Shown one piece after another: positions 1 through 8,163 of a stretch of DNA of 35,268 nt (the stretch's first letter is position 1; each line of letters opens with the position of its first letter). The DNA comes from Acidimicrobiales bacterium. GTDB lineage: Bacteria > Actinomycetota > Acidimicrobiia > Acidimicrobiales > MedAcidi-G1. The stretch covers positions 248 to 35,515 of the forward strand of contig JASMLT010000012.1 of the NCBI GenBank assembly GCA_030748555.1. The letters are read 5' to 3'. A program made the position numbers and the translations under genes. Under the pieces are notes generated by a model. That model was not told where the DNA came from and did no database searches. It was given only the letters and a program-made list of their open reading frames with translations.

Positions 1-729
1 GATCAAACGTCCGGCCGAATCACCTTCAGGATTTGTAAATACAGAGCCAGAATTCTGCCCCCCTGGCTGATTGTCGCGCCGCCATTTAACTATTTCTTTT
101 AAGAGATGGCTGCTTTCATCCTTGTCGCCCGGCAGCAACTTTAGTGTTGCATCAATCACTAAGTCGGTGCTTTTTATACATGACTGTCGGTAAGAAAGCT
201 GTAATTCCGAAGCCGGAATATTTGATACTGCCCCGTTAAGTAGATTTAGAATTGTCACTTCCACCAAAGAAGCGGCCATATCACTGCCGTGGCCACCTGC
301 ATTCATTCTGACGGCTCCACCAATGCTTCCCGGGACACCTACTGCCCATTCAAAACCGCTCAAACCAAACTTCACGGTTTCCCTAGCCACAACGGGTAAT
401 TTTGCAGCAGCACCGACTTTTACTACCGTGTCCTCGATTTCAATAGTTTCAAAAAATTCCCCTAACTTTATAACAACACCCTCAAACCCATTATCAGAGA
501 TAAGAACGTTCGAACCAGTGCCCATAATCATTACAGGCATCGGGAATTTCGCAAGCCCCTTTAAAATCGCAGAAAAACTCGAATTTTCTTCGACTTTTAT
601 CAATGCTGCGGCAGACCCCCCCACTCTGTATGTGCTCAAGCCAGCTAAGGGTGCATCAACAATAATTTGATCAGCCGGAATGCTTCCATCAACTTCTTCG
701 AGAAAACCAGTGATATTTTCCTCAAACAC
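1..729 (-). CDS. murB: UDP-N-acetylenolpyruvoylglucosamine reductase MurB, C-terminus cut by window edge
   Basis: MurB is the cytoplasmic FAD enzyme that reduces UDP-GlcNAc-enolpyruvate to UDP-MurNAc with NADPH. I translated 243 codons without a stop before the left edge. Visible motifs are TYRVGG near the N-terminus, the FAD-binding MGTGSNVLI, the signature GVPGSIGGAVRMNAGG, and near the edge the catalytic-serine block SGSVFTNPEGDSAG followed by RLI. The chosen GTG start overlaps the end of murC by 8 bases and has a GGGAG ribosome site about six bases upstream. It is the last visible gene of the dcw operon; murB directly after murC is a common order. Perhaps 40-70 residues are missing on the left. 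The identification is firm; only the C-terminal end is unknown. Confidence 0.95.
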   Translation of the reverse strand, partial: MFEENITGFLEEVDGSIPADQIIVDAPLAGLSTYRVGGSAAALIKVEENSSFSAILKGLAKFPMPVMIMGTGSNVLISDNGFEGVVIKLGEFFETIEIEDTVVKVGAAAKLPVVARETVKFGLSGFEWAVGVPGSIGGAVRMNAGGHGSDMAASLVEVTILNLLNGAVSNIPASELQLSYRQSCIKSTDLVIDATLKLLPGDKDESSHLLKEIVKWRRDNQPGGQNSGSVFTNPEGDSAGRLI

Positions 730-2104
730 GAAACTCTCCCAGACAGTATTTGATCTCTTCAGGCAAAGAAGTGATGTCACCCGCTCCCATCGTTAGGCAC
801 AAATCCCCGTCGGACAACTCAGAAGCCAGAAAATCAACTAGTTCTTCACGATTAGGAAGATAATAGAGATCCAGATTGGGATATTTTTCCTTTATAGCGT
901 CAAAAACTATAAGACCGGAAACCTCTGGGCGTGGACTTTCCCCTCCGGGGAAAACATCTGTTATTACTACATGATCAGCTTTTGTGAAAGAGTCTGAAAA
1001 AGTCGCCCCTATCGACTCTGTTCGGCTGTAACGGTGTGGTTGAAAGACAGCAAAAATTCGTTTCCAGTCACCTTTGCAAGCCGCTTCTATAGTGCTTTCA
1101 ACTTCGGAGGGTAAATGTGCATAGTCATCCACAAAAACAATGCCTTTATGAGTTCCCCTGTGTTCGAAGCGACGAGCAACTCCCCCGAAACTACTCAAAG
1201 CATCCGATATAGTTTTTGGCTCCACACCAGACAGATGCCCCCCTACTGCGGCCATAGAGGCATTTTTCACGTTATGCACTCCTGGTACAGGAATCGAGAG
1301 TTTCAAGGTTTCTTCACCTGCAACACGAAACTCTGAACCTTTCCATGTTGCCTTTGTTACCTCTATTCTCCAGTCTGAAAGAGGATTAAAGCCGACTGTC
1401 GTTGCCGTAATATCATTTGATAGCCGTAGTGAATTAGCGTCATCAATTCCTAATAAAACAATTCCGTCTGTTTCAGTTCCAAATTTGAAAAACGCTTCAT
1501 AAAGAGCATCGAACCCTCCAAAATATTCAAGGTGGTCTTCTTCAAGATTTGTAATTATTGACAATTTTCGTTTCAAACCCAAAAAAGACGCATCGCTTTC
1601 ATCTGCCTCTATTACAAGAATTTCTCCTTCATCCCAGACCGCCCCTGTTCCTATTTCATTTACCTCCCCACCGATAATAAACGAAGGTTTTAATCTGGCT
1701 TCGCGGAGCACGAGTGAAAGCATCGAGGAAGTCGTGGTTTTGCCATGTGTTCCTGAAACTGCAATCGTGTCCTTAAGTTTAGAAATACTTCTCAAAACTT
1801 TCGCCCGACTTAAAAGCGGTATTCCCTTTTTCACAGCCTCCGAACATTCAATATTTGAATCTGAAATTGCCGTAGACCGCGCAACAAAGTCCACACTTTT
1901 AACGTTTTTCGAATCATGCCCTATGAATACCTCAACCCCAAATGCCCTTAATCGATCCAGACCGGGTGACTCTTTAATATCAGAACCCGTTACTGTATGA
2001 CCCATAGTTGCAAGCACTTCAGCAATTGCCCCCATCCCAGCTCCACCAATGCCAATAATGTGAAAAGAGTTTTTTACAGAAAGGTCTGGTTCTTCATTTT
2101 GCAT
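722..2104 (-). CDS. murC: UDP-N-acetylmuramate--L-alanine ligase MurC
   Basis: MurC is the ATP-dependent ligase that adds the first peptide residue, L-Ala, to UDP-MurNAc in the cytoplasm. The 460-residue length is normal for the family. An N-terminal Rossmann-type glycine motif (GIGGAGMGA, about residues 18-26) is followed by the Mur ligase P-loop GTHGKTTT at 118-125, an EADESDASF segment and the DDYAHLPSE region of the central and C-terminal domains. The ATG start overlaps the end of murG by 11 bases and has a strong GGGAGG site four bases upstream, so translation is probably coupled to murG. The next gene, murB, overlaps its 3' end. No key residue appears to be missing. Confidence 0.97.
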   Translation of the reverse strand: MQNEEPDLSVKNSFHIIGIGGAGMGAIAEVLATMGHTVTGSDIKESPGLDRLRAFGVEVFIGHDSKNVKSVDFVARSTAISDSNIECSEAVKKGIPLLSRAKVLRSISKLKDTIAVSGTHGKTTTSSMLSLVLREARLKPSFIIGGEVNEIGTGAVWDEGEILVIEADESDASFLGLKRKLSIITNLEEDHLEYFGGFDALYEAFFKFGTETDGIVLLGIDDANSLRLSNDITATTVGFNPLSDWRIEVTKATWKGSEFRVAGEETLKLSIPVPGVHNVKNASMAAVGGHLSGVEPKTISDALSSFGGVARRFEHRGTHKGIVFVDDYAHLPSEVESTIEAACKGDWKRIFAVFQPHRYSRTESIGATFSDSFTKADHVVITDVFPGGESPRPEVSGLIVFDAIKEKYPNLDLYYLPNREELVDFLASELSDGDLCLTMGAGDITSLPEEIKYCLGEFRV

Positions 2105-3224
2105 GAGACCTCCCTTCGATGATTCTCGAAATAAGATCTACTATGTCATCTCCAGCAGTTAGATAAGTAACACTCTTTGTTCTTTTACCCATTTCTTGCA
2201 AAATTGACGCATTGTCCAATAAATAGCTGACCTTATTGGATAAGGAAACGTAATTAAGTTCACTATCTGGAAGAAGCACCGCTGAACCGTTTTTTGCAAA
2301 AAAGCGCGCGTTTTCTTCTTGGTGGTTACCGGGAGAATTTGGAAGAGGAACGAGTATCGAGGGGATCCCCAGCGCAGTTATTTCTGAGACACTTGTCGCA
2401 CCTGCTCTACTAATAACTAGATCTGCTGACCCAATCAATATCGTTAAATCATTCAAGTATTCAATCATTTTGTATTCGACATCACCAATTGATTTCTGTT
2501 CAAGTTGAGAGAATTCTGGCCAATCGCGTGTTCCCACAACGTGGTAAATTGAAATAGCTTTACCTTCCCAATATTGGGACAATTCGAATATCGTCTCGTT
2601 CAAATGGCGCGCCCCCAATGAGCCACCAAAAACTGTGATCATTGTTCGATCAGTGACCCCTAATTCTCGCCTAGTATCCTTGCGGGAACCAGTCTCAATA
2701 AAATGTAAAACTTCTGACCTTAATGGGTTGCCGGTTAATATCGAATTCGGAAGGTTGACACCTTCAAAAGAAACAGCTGACACTTCAGCAAAGCGTGCGA
2801 TAATTTTATTGGTGGCTCCTGGTACCGCATTCTGTTCGGCGACCAGCAGGGGTACTTTAAAAAGTTTCCCAGCCAAGCCGCATGCAAGACTTGCATAGCC
2901 TCCCATCACTACAATAATTTCTGGTTTTGCCTTTGCGACCATGAACGAAGCTCGAAAAAATGCCACAAACAACGAAATGATCGATAATACATTGCGAAAA
3001 GTGATCTTTCTTTGGATGCCCCGCCCGGGAAGAACACTCATCTCAAAACCGGCCTCTTTAACGATTTCTCTTCCCGAACCTCGCTTACTTCCGACAAAAT
3101 GGATTTCGTTCTCCTTTTTCAAAACTCCTTTACTGTAAAGAGTTTTTCCTATGGCTACAGCCGGAATTATGTGTCCTGCAGTGCCTCCTCCAGCAATTAA
3201 AACACGACAAGCATCCGAAATCAT
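2094..3224 (-). CDS. murG: Undecaprenyl-PP-MurNAc-pentapeptide GlcNAc transferase MurG
   Basis: MurG transfers GlcNAc from UDP-GlcNAc to lipid I, making lipid II on the inner face of the membrane. The N-terminal signature GGGTAGHIIPA, the mid-protein FGGSLGARHLN and the donor-site motifs SRAGATSVSEI and GNHQEENA are all present. Length is about 376 residues, typical of a two-domain GT-B enzyme (family GT28). Two in-frame ATGs lie close together, at 3230 and 3224. An AAGGA site sits three bases before the first and nine before the second, so I prefer 3224; using 3230 adds two residues. It follows ftsW closely and overlaps murC at its end. Confidence 0.96.
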   Translation of the reverse strand: MISDACRVLIAGGGTAGHIIPAVAIGKTLYSKGVLKKENEIHFVGSKRGSGREIVKEAGFEMSVLPGRGIQRKITFRNVLSIISLFVAFFRASFMVAKAKPEIIVVMGGYASLACGLAGKLFKVPLLVAEQNAVPGATNKIIARFAEVSAVSFEGVNLPNSILTGNPLRSEVLHFIETGSRKDTRRELGVTDRTMITVFGGSLGARHLNETIFELSQYWEGKAISIYHVVGTRDWPEFSQLEQKSIGDVEYKMIEYLNDLTILIGSADLVISRAGATSVSEITALGIPSILVPLPNSPGNHQEENARFFAKNGSAVLLPDSELNYVSLSNKVSYLLDNASILQEMGKRTKSVTYLTAGDDIVDLISRIIEGRSHAK

Positions 3225-3240
3225 TTGCATTAATCCTTAC

Positions 3241-4395
3241 TCATCGAGTCTGCCTAGCTACATTCAGTAAAATTCCAAAAGCAGCCATAGTCACCACTAA
3301 AGAACTTCCACCGGAAGAAACAAATGGAAGAGGAACACCTGTGATCGGCAACATCCCCAGCACCGCTCCTAAATTCACAAATGCTTGAATACTTATCCAC
3401 GCTGTTATACCTGCTGCTAAAAGCTGCCCAAAATTATCCGGAGCTTTAAACGCAGTGGTTAAACCCGCTAGGCCAATTGATAAAAATGCAAAAATCACTA
3501 AACAGGCTCCGATGAAACCCAACTCCTCAGCAACAATTGCGAAAATGAAATCAGTATGTGAAAATGGCAGAAATCCCCATTTAGCTCGACTTTCTCCAAG
3601 CCCTAATCCAGTGACTCCACCCTGCGAAATAGCGACCGCTGATTGAAGGGCTTGCCAACCTACGCCATCCGGATCCTTCCAAGGGTCTAATACTCCTAAC
3701 AGTCGTTTACGTCTATACCCCGACGAGTAACTTGCCGCAAATAGTAAAGCAATTCCTAACATCCCCAGTAAAAGAAGATTTCGGAGACGGAAGCCAGAAA
3801 AAAATAGAATAGTTAGCGAAATTGCAGCGATAATAGCGGTGGTTCCTAAATCTGGTTCAAGCATAAGGAGAGCCGCTGCCGTTCCGAGGACTAATAGAAA
3901 TTTCTTAATTGAACTTATGGTCACGTTTGTTGTTTTCTTTGGCCCAGAAAACAAATCAGCTAGGTAAACAACCATTGCCATCTTAAGGAACTCAGAAGGT
4001 TGAAAAGTAAAGGACCCTATGCCTATCCATCTAGCCGAGCCATTTGCCGTGATTCCAATACTTGGAAATAACACAAGTCCACAGAGAACTAAAGAGAAAA
4101 ATAAAAACGGGAGTGAAAATTTTCTAAAATTTCGATAGTCGATTCGTATTGTAACTGCCATAGAAACAACTCCTAAAAAGAGCCACAGAACTTGTCTCTT
4201 CAAATGGTGCCAAGTGTCACCAAAAATGCGAAGATCATTAACCGAAGAAGCTGAAAGAACCATCACAACCCCTAGAAGGGTAAGTACGATCATCGCTGCA
4301 AGTAAAACAACGAAGCGCAGAGAGCGGAACCCAGGTGGACTTACTGAAATGCTTAAAAGCTTCTTGCGCTTCTTTGAGGCGGTTTTAGTGTTCAC
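3241..4395 (-). CDS. ftsW: SEDS-family peptidoglycan glycosyltransferase FtsW
   Basis: FtsW polymerises lipid II glycan strands at the division septum together with the class B penicillin-binding protein FtsI. The 384-residue protein has a basic cytoplasmic N-terminus and about ten hydrophobic segments. The family's conserved acidic motif EPDLGT follows the central helices, and the C-terminal SEDS signature GVPLPFVSSGGSS is intact. I call FtsW rather than the elongation paralogue RodA because it lies between murD and murG in the dcw operon. The start is a GTG with only a weak AGG upstream, and the gene lies eight bases after the murD stop. A tyrosine usual in the signature (FVSYGG) is serine here, a mild variation. 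Confidence 0.94.
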   Translation of the reverse strand: MNTKTASKKRKKLLSISVSPPGFRSLRFVVLLAAMIVLTLLGVVMVLSASSVNDLRIFGDTWHHLKRQVLWLFLGVVSMAVTIRIDYRNFRKFSLPFLFFSLVLCGLVLFPSIGITANGSARWIGIGSFTFQPSEFLKMAMVVYLADLFSGPKKTTNVTISSIKKFLLVLGTAAALLMLEPDLGTTAIIAAISLTILFFSGFRLRNLLLLGMLGIALLFAASYSSGYRRKRLLGVLDPWKDPDGVGWQALQSAVAISQGGVTGLGLGESRAKWGFLPFSHTDFIFAIVAEELGFIGACLVIFAFLSIGLAGLTTAFKAPDNFGQLLAAGITAWISIQAFVNLGAVLGMLPITGVPLPFVSSGGSSLVVTMAAFGILLNVARQTR

Positions 4396-4403
4396 TATTT
4401 AAC

Positions 4404-5705
4404 CTAGGATATTTCCAGTTGTGAAACTGCTCTGATGAAATCCAAACCTCGTTCAGAGTAAGATTCATACCAGTCAAAAGAAGCACAGGCGGGTGATAAA
4501 AGCACAGTTCCGTTTGGGAGTGCTTTCTTATACGCCTTTTCAACTGCTTCGCTCATCGTGCTTGCAACTTCGACACTGCATTCACCCTCAAAAATTTTCA
4601 CTATTTCTTCAGCTGCTTCACCTATGGCAATCACAGCGTATGGTTTCGCTTCCTTCAAAGAACTTAAATCAAGCCCTTTGTTTCTTCCTCCAGCAATCAA
4701 GACAGCACCTGGCAAGCCTCTCATTGCAGAAACCGAAGAATGTGGAGTTGTCGATTTACTGTCATTTATAAAAGAGACATCGTTTCTTTCATCAACCAAC
4801 TCAACTCGATGTTCCAAACCTTTAAACCTCTGAAGTGTTTCAACACACGACCCAATATCAGCTCCAAATTTCTTAGCGAGAAGCAGTGCAGCCTGAGCAT
4901 TTTCTAAATCGTGAGGCATCCTTCGTGGCAAATCTCTGACATCAAGCAATGCTTCTTCCTCGAACATTAAATTGGAGCCTTTTACATAACAATAAGAACC
5001 CTCAATTCCGAATCCAGTAGCTCCTGCAGGTGAATGTTGTTTCACAATCTGGTCAGATAAATTTGCAATCGCATCAGACTCTTTTTCAACACCGTCCCAA
5101 ATACGTTTCTTTGCCTGCAGATAGACATCTAAGTCCAAATGATGATCAAGGTGATCAGGTGCGAAGTTCAACCAAACTGCCGGCGATGCTTCAAACCTAA
5201 AAGAGTGAGCTAGTCGAAAGGATGATGCCTCTATCACAAAGCAATCCGTCGAAGAATCTTCTATAGCTGCTACTACCGGCATCTCTAAATTTCCAGCGGC
5301 AACAGCATTTAAACCTGAGCGGTTGAGCATCTCCGTCACAAGCGTCACGACCGTTGTTTTTCCGTTAGTTCCAGTAACTGCACATCGAGGTCTTTCATCC
5401 CATTCACTAGCTAGATCACCTTCGTCAATAATTTTCGACCCGACTCGAGAAGCAGCTACGAAAACCGGATGCAAATCAGGAACACCAGGACTAATGATAA
5501 CTTGTGCAAATCTGTGAAGAAAATTCTCCCACCTGTCATCCGGGGGTGACGGCAAGAGTTCCAAGGATAACTTATTAGCCCATTCGTTAATGAACTTTGA
5601 AGGAGAGTCGTCTACGACGCATATCTTGTAACCGCGCGAGATCAGCGCCTCACTCGCTGCGCATCCTGTAATTCCTAATCCGAGCACTAAAGTCTCATCG
5701 CCCAT
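4404..5705 (-). CDS. murD: UDP-N-acetylmuramoyl-L-alanine--D-glutamate ligase MurD
   Basis: MurD adds D-glutamate to UDP-MurNAc-L-Ala in the cytoplasm using ATP. The 433-residue protein opens with a nucleotide-fold motif (LGLGITGCAASEAL), followed by the P-loop TGTNGKTTV, an NFAPDHLDHH block in the central domain and FINDSKSTTP in the C-terminal domain. The open frame extends upstream to 5804, but those 33 codons lie inside mraY and look unlike MurD. The ATG at 5705 shares one base with the mraY stop (TGATG) and gives a normal MurD N-terminus, so I chose it. Position between mraY and ftsW is canonical. Confidence 0.95.
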   Translation of the reverse strand: MGDETLVLGLGITGCAASEALISRGYKICVVDDSPSKFINEWANKLSLELLPSPPDDRWENFLHRFAQVIISPGVPDLHPVFVAASRVGSKIIDEGDLASEWDERPRCAVTGTNGKTTVVTLVTEMLNRSGLNAVAAGNLEMPVVAAIEDSSTDCFVIEASSFRLAHSFRFEASPAVWLNFAPDHLDHHLDLDVYLQAKKRIWDGVEKESDAIANLSDQIVKQHSPAGATGFGIEGSYCYVKGSNLMFEEEALLDVRDLPRRMPHDLENAQAALLLAKKFGADIGSCVETLQRFKGLEHRVELVDERNDVSFINDSKSTTPHSSVSAMRGLPGAVLIAGGRNKGLDLSSLKEAKPYAVIAIGEAAEEIVKIFEGECSVEVASTMSEAVEKAYKKALPNGTVLLSPACASFDWYESYSERGLDFIRAVSQLEIS

Positions 5706-6757
5706 CAATAAGCACCGACAACTAATCCGACTATGCCAGAACGAAGTGAGTCGCCATAAAACAGGCCTATGCCGAGGGCTGTACATAAGCCTGACATCAT
5801 CCAAAAACGTACAATCACAGTGGTTTCAGGCCAGCCGGACAATTCAAAGTGGTGATGAATAGGAGCCATTTTGAAAACTCTTCGCTTAGAAAAAAATCTG
5901 AAACCAAGTATTTGAATTATCACCGAAAGCGTCTCTACAACAAATAAACCTGCAACAATCGGCAAAAGAAGTTGAGTGTTTGTAGCGAGGGAGAGTGTGG
6001 CCAGACCTGTTCCAATTGCCAACGACCCAGTATCACCCATGAAAATCTGCGCCGGAGCCGAATTCCACCATAAGAAACCTAGGCAAGCACCCGCCATAGC
6101 TGCTGAAATTACTGCAAGATCTAAAGCGTGTGGAACCTCGTACAAGTCGGGGTATCGAAACTGCCAAAATGAAATAACACCAAAAGCACCAAAACAAAAA
6201 ACAGCTGCACCTGCAGCTAAACCGTCTAACCCGTCAGTTAAGTTAACTGCATTTGCTGATCCTGAAATAAGAAGAAGTGCCCACAGGCTCCACAAAATCT
6301 CACCGATCTCCCAACCAGGATAATCGAAACGAGTAAAAGAGATTTGAGTATGAACTGGAGAATAGGCAACCATCAAAATGGCAAAAAGCAATGCGATAAG
6401 TAAAAGTCCAAACATTTTGGTTTTCTTATTAAGGCCAAGGCTTCTCTCACGAACTACTTTGATCCAATCATCAACTAGCCCCACTGCTCCCGCTCCAATA
6501 ATGCTCAACATCACGAAAATTCCAGTTCGAGTGTAAATTCCGTGGTATAAGTCACTGATTATGTAACCGGCCGTGGCTCCGGCCACTATTCCCACGCCAC
6601 CCATTGTTGGTGTTCCTGCTTTAGTCATATGACCAGCGGGGCCATCTTCACGAATTGGTTGTCCAATTTTAAATCGAGTTAACCAAAAAATCAGAGTTCG
6701 ACTCAAAAACAAGGAAACCACCATTGCGATAGCAGCGGCAATGAGAATTCTTATCAT
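5705..6757 (-). CDS. mraY: Phospho-N-acetylmuramoyl-pentapeptide transferase MraY
   Basis: MraY is the integral membrane enzyme that transfers phospho-MurNAc-pentapeptide to undecaprenyl phosphate, forming lipid I. At 350 residues with about ten hydrophobic segments it has the usual size. Signatures are KAGTPTMGG after the first helix, the catalytic aspartate pair in VDDWIKV, NLTDGLDGLA, FMGDTGS and the cytoplasmic histidine loop APIHHHFE. The ATG overlaps the murE stop as ATGA and has GGGAG five bases upstream. It directly follows murE; in most bacteria murF stands between them, and it is absent here. Confidence 0.97.
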   Translation of the reverse strand: MIRILIAAAIAMVVSLFLSRTLIFWLTRFKIGQPIREDGPAGHMTKAGTPTMGGVGIVAGATAGYIISDLYHGIYTRTGIFVMLSIIGAGAVGLVDDWIKVVRERSLGLNKKTKMFGLLLIALLFAILMVAYSPVHTQISFTRFDYPGWEIGEILWSLWALLLISGSANAVNLTDGLDGLAAGAAVFCFGAFGVISFWQFRYPDLYEVPHALDLAVISAAMAGACLGFLWWNSAPAQIFMGDTGSLAIGTGLATLSLATNTQLLLPIVAGLFVVETLSVIIQILGFRFFSKRRVFKMAPIHHHFELSGWPETTVIVRFWMMSGLCTALGIGLFYGDSLRSGIVGLVVGAY

Positions 6758-8163
6758 CGCTCTCCCGAGGAAGATGCTTTTGCAATCACATCGAGTAGTA
6801 CAGCCCTATCGGAAAAGGGAATTGCCTTTCCATGAATTTCTTGATATTCCTCGTGTCCACGTCCAGCAATTATGATTAAGTCACCAGGCTCAGATTCATT
6901 AACAGCTTCTTCGATAGCTTTTTGTCGATCAGTTTCAACAATTTGTGGTTTTACAGGCATACCGGAAGCAATTTCAGTAATTATTTTTTCGGCATCTTCA
7001 TTGCGAGGGTTATCACTTGTCAAAATATTCACATCAGCTCCCGTACTCGCGACTTCTCCCATCAGGGGACGTTTTTTCGAATCCCTATCACCACCACAAC
7101 CAAAAACAAGAATAATTCGTCCAGCAACTATTTTTCGGCACCCTTCAAGAAGTTCTGCTAAAGCAGACGGAGTGTGTGCATAATCAATAATCGCTGAAAC
7201 CTCTTGCGTGACTGCTAAAGACTCGAAGCGACCATTAATACCATTTAACGAATTCAATCCAGGGATAATTTCTTGAACCTCTAATCCAAGTTGAATAGCA
7301 ATTTCAGCAGAAAGAAGTGCATTAGCAAACGCGAAAGGCCCACCTAAGGGAATGGTTACCCTTTCACCTCGCCAATCAAAAGAAGAACTTTCCTGCTCAA
7401 ATACAACATTCCGATTTTTTATTGAAAATGCTTCCACTTCCATTCCACTTGAAATCGCTTTTTCGAAATAAGAGTGCCCATATTCTGAGTCTGTTGCAAT
7501 TACTGCTTTTTCAGAGAATTCTCTACTAAATAGAAGAGCCTTCGCCTGATAATAACTTTCCATTCCGCCATGAAAGTCCAAGTGGTCGTGACTTAGATTT
7601 GTAAAAGCAACAGTTGAAAAATAAATTTCATCCACTCTCTTCTGGACTAGGGAGTGGGAAGAAACCTCCATAGCAACCACTTCGACTCCGTCATTACAAT
7701 GTTTGCGTAATTCTCTTTGAAGTTCAGGTGACTCAGGAGTTGTTAGCAGCCCGGTCAAAGTCCCAATAGTTGCTGTGGATATTCCGTGAGTTCGCAAAAT
7801 CTCAGCCAACATGCTCACTACACTCGTTTTGCCATTTGTGCCGGTAACACCTACAACACTTATTTCTTTTGACGGGTTCCCAACAATTCGAGAAGCAACG
7901 CTAGGCAATACCGTTCTAACATTTTCAACTAGAAACGTTGGGATTTTAAACCCACTCGCTTCTTCAGCTAAAATCGCCGAAGCACCTGAATCGATTGCCT
8001 CTTGAATGTAATTATGACCATCTGTAATCTCACCTCTCAAGCAACAAAAAATATCACCTTCGATTACCTCACGCGAGTCATGAATAACACGGTTAACTTC
8101 TGGATCAATGTTTATAGCGTCAAGTGCTCCTTCAATATCGGCGATTAGGTCGGATAGAAGCAT
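6754..8163 (-). CDS. murE: UDP-MurNAc-tripeptide synthetase MurE, meso-diaminopimelate type
   Basis: MurE adds the third residue of the stem peptide to UDP-MurNAc-L-Ala-D-Glu. The 469-residue protein shows the P-loop GTNGKTS at 108-114, the lysine expected to be carbamylated in YYQAKALLF (K208), DYAHTPSAL near 328, FGCGGDRD at 354-361 and the substrate-specificity motif DNPR at 384-387. DNPR is known from enzymes that use meso-diaminopimelate, so this cell wall is probably DAP-type. The ATG shares a base with the ftsI stop (TAATG). MurF was considered and rejected because the DNPR and GRGHEEYQ motifs are specific to MurE. Confidence 0.96.
   Translation of the reverse strand: MLLSDLIADIEGALDAINIDPEVNRVIHDSREVIEGDIFCCLRGEITDGHNYIQEAIDSGASAILAEEASGFKIPTFLVENVRTVLPSVASRIVGNPSKEISVVGVTGTNGKTSVVSMLAEILRTHGISTATIGTLTGLLTTPESPELQRELRKHCNDGVEVVAMEVSSHSLVQKRVDEIYFSTVAFTNLSHDHLDFHGGMESYYQAKALLFSREFSEKAVIATDSEYGHSYFEKAISSGMEVEAFSIKNRNVVFEQESSSFDWRGERVTIPLGGPFAFANALLSAEIAIQLGLEVQEIIPGLNSLNGINGRFESLAVTQEVSAIIDYAHTPSALAELLEGCRKIVAGRIILVFGCGGDRDSKKRPLMGEVASTGADVNILTSDNPRNEDAEKIITEIASGMPVKPQIVETDRQKAIEEAVNESEPGDLIIIAGRGHEEYQEIHGKAIPFSDRAVLLDVIAKASSSGER

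Noticed and set aside
323-670. 115-codon plus-strand open frame
   Set aside because: It lies antisense inside murB, whose conserved motifs are clear on the minus strand; composition is not protein-like.
5706-5804. N-terminal extension of murD by 33 codons
   Set aside because: It overlaps mraY coding sequence and precedes the normal MurD N-terminus; the TGATG start at 5705 is better.
5976-6323. 115-codon plus-strand open frame
   Set aside because: It is antisense to the conserved core of mraY and has no ribosome site.
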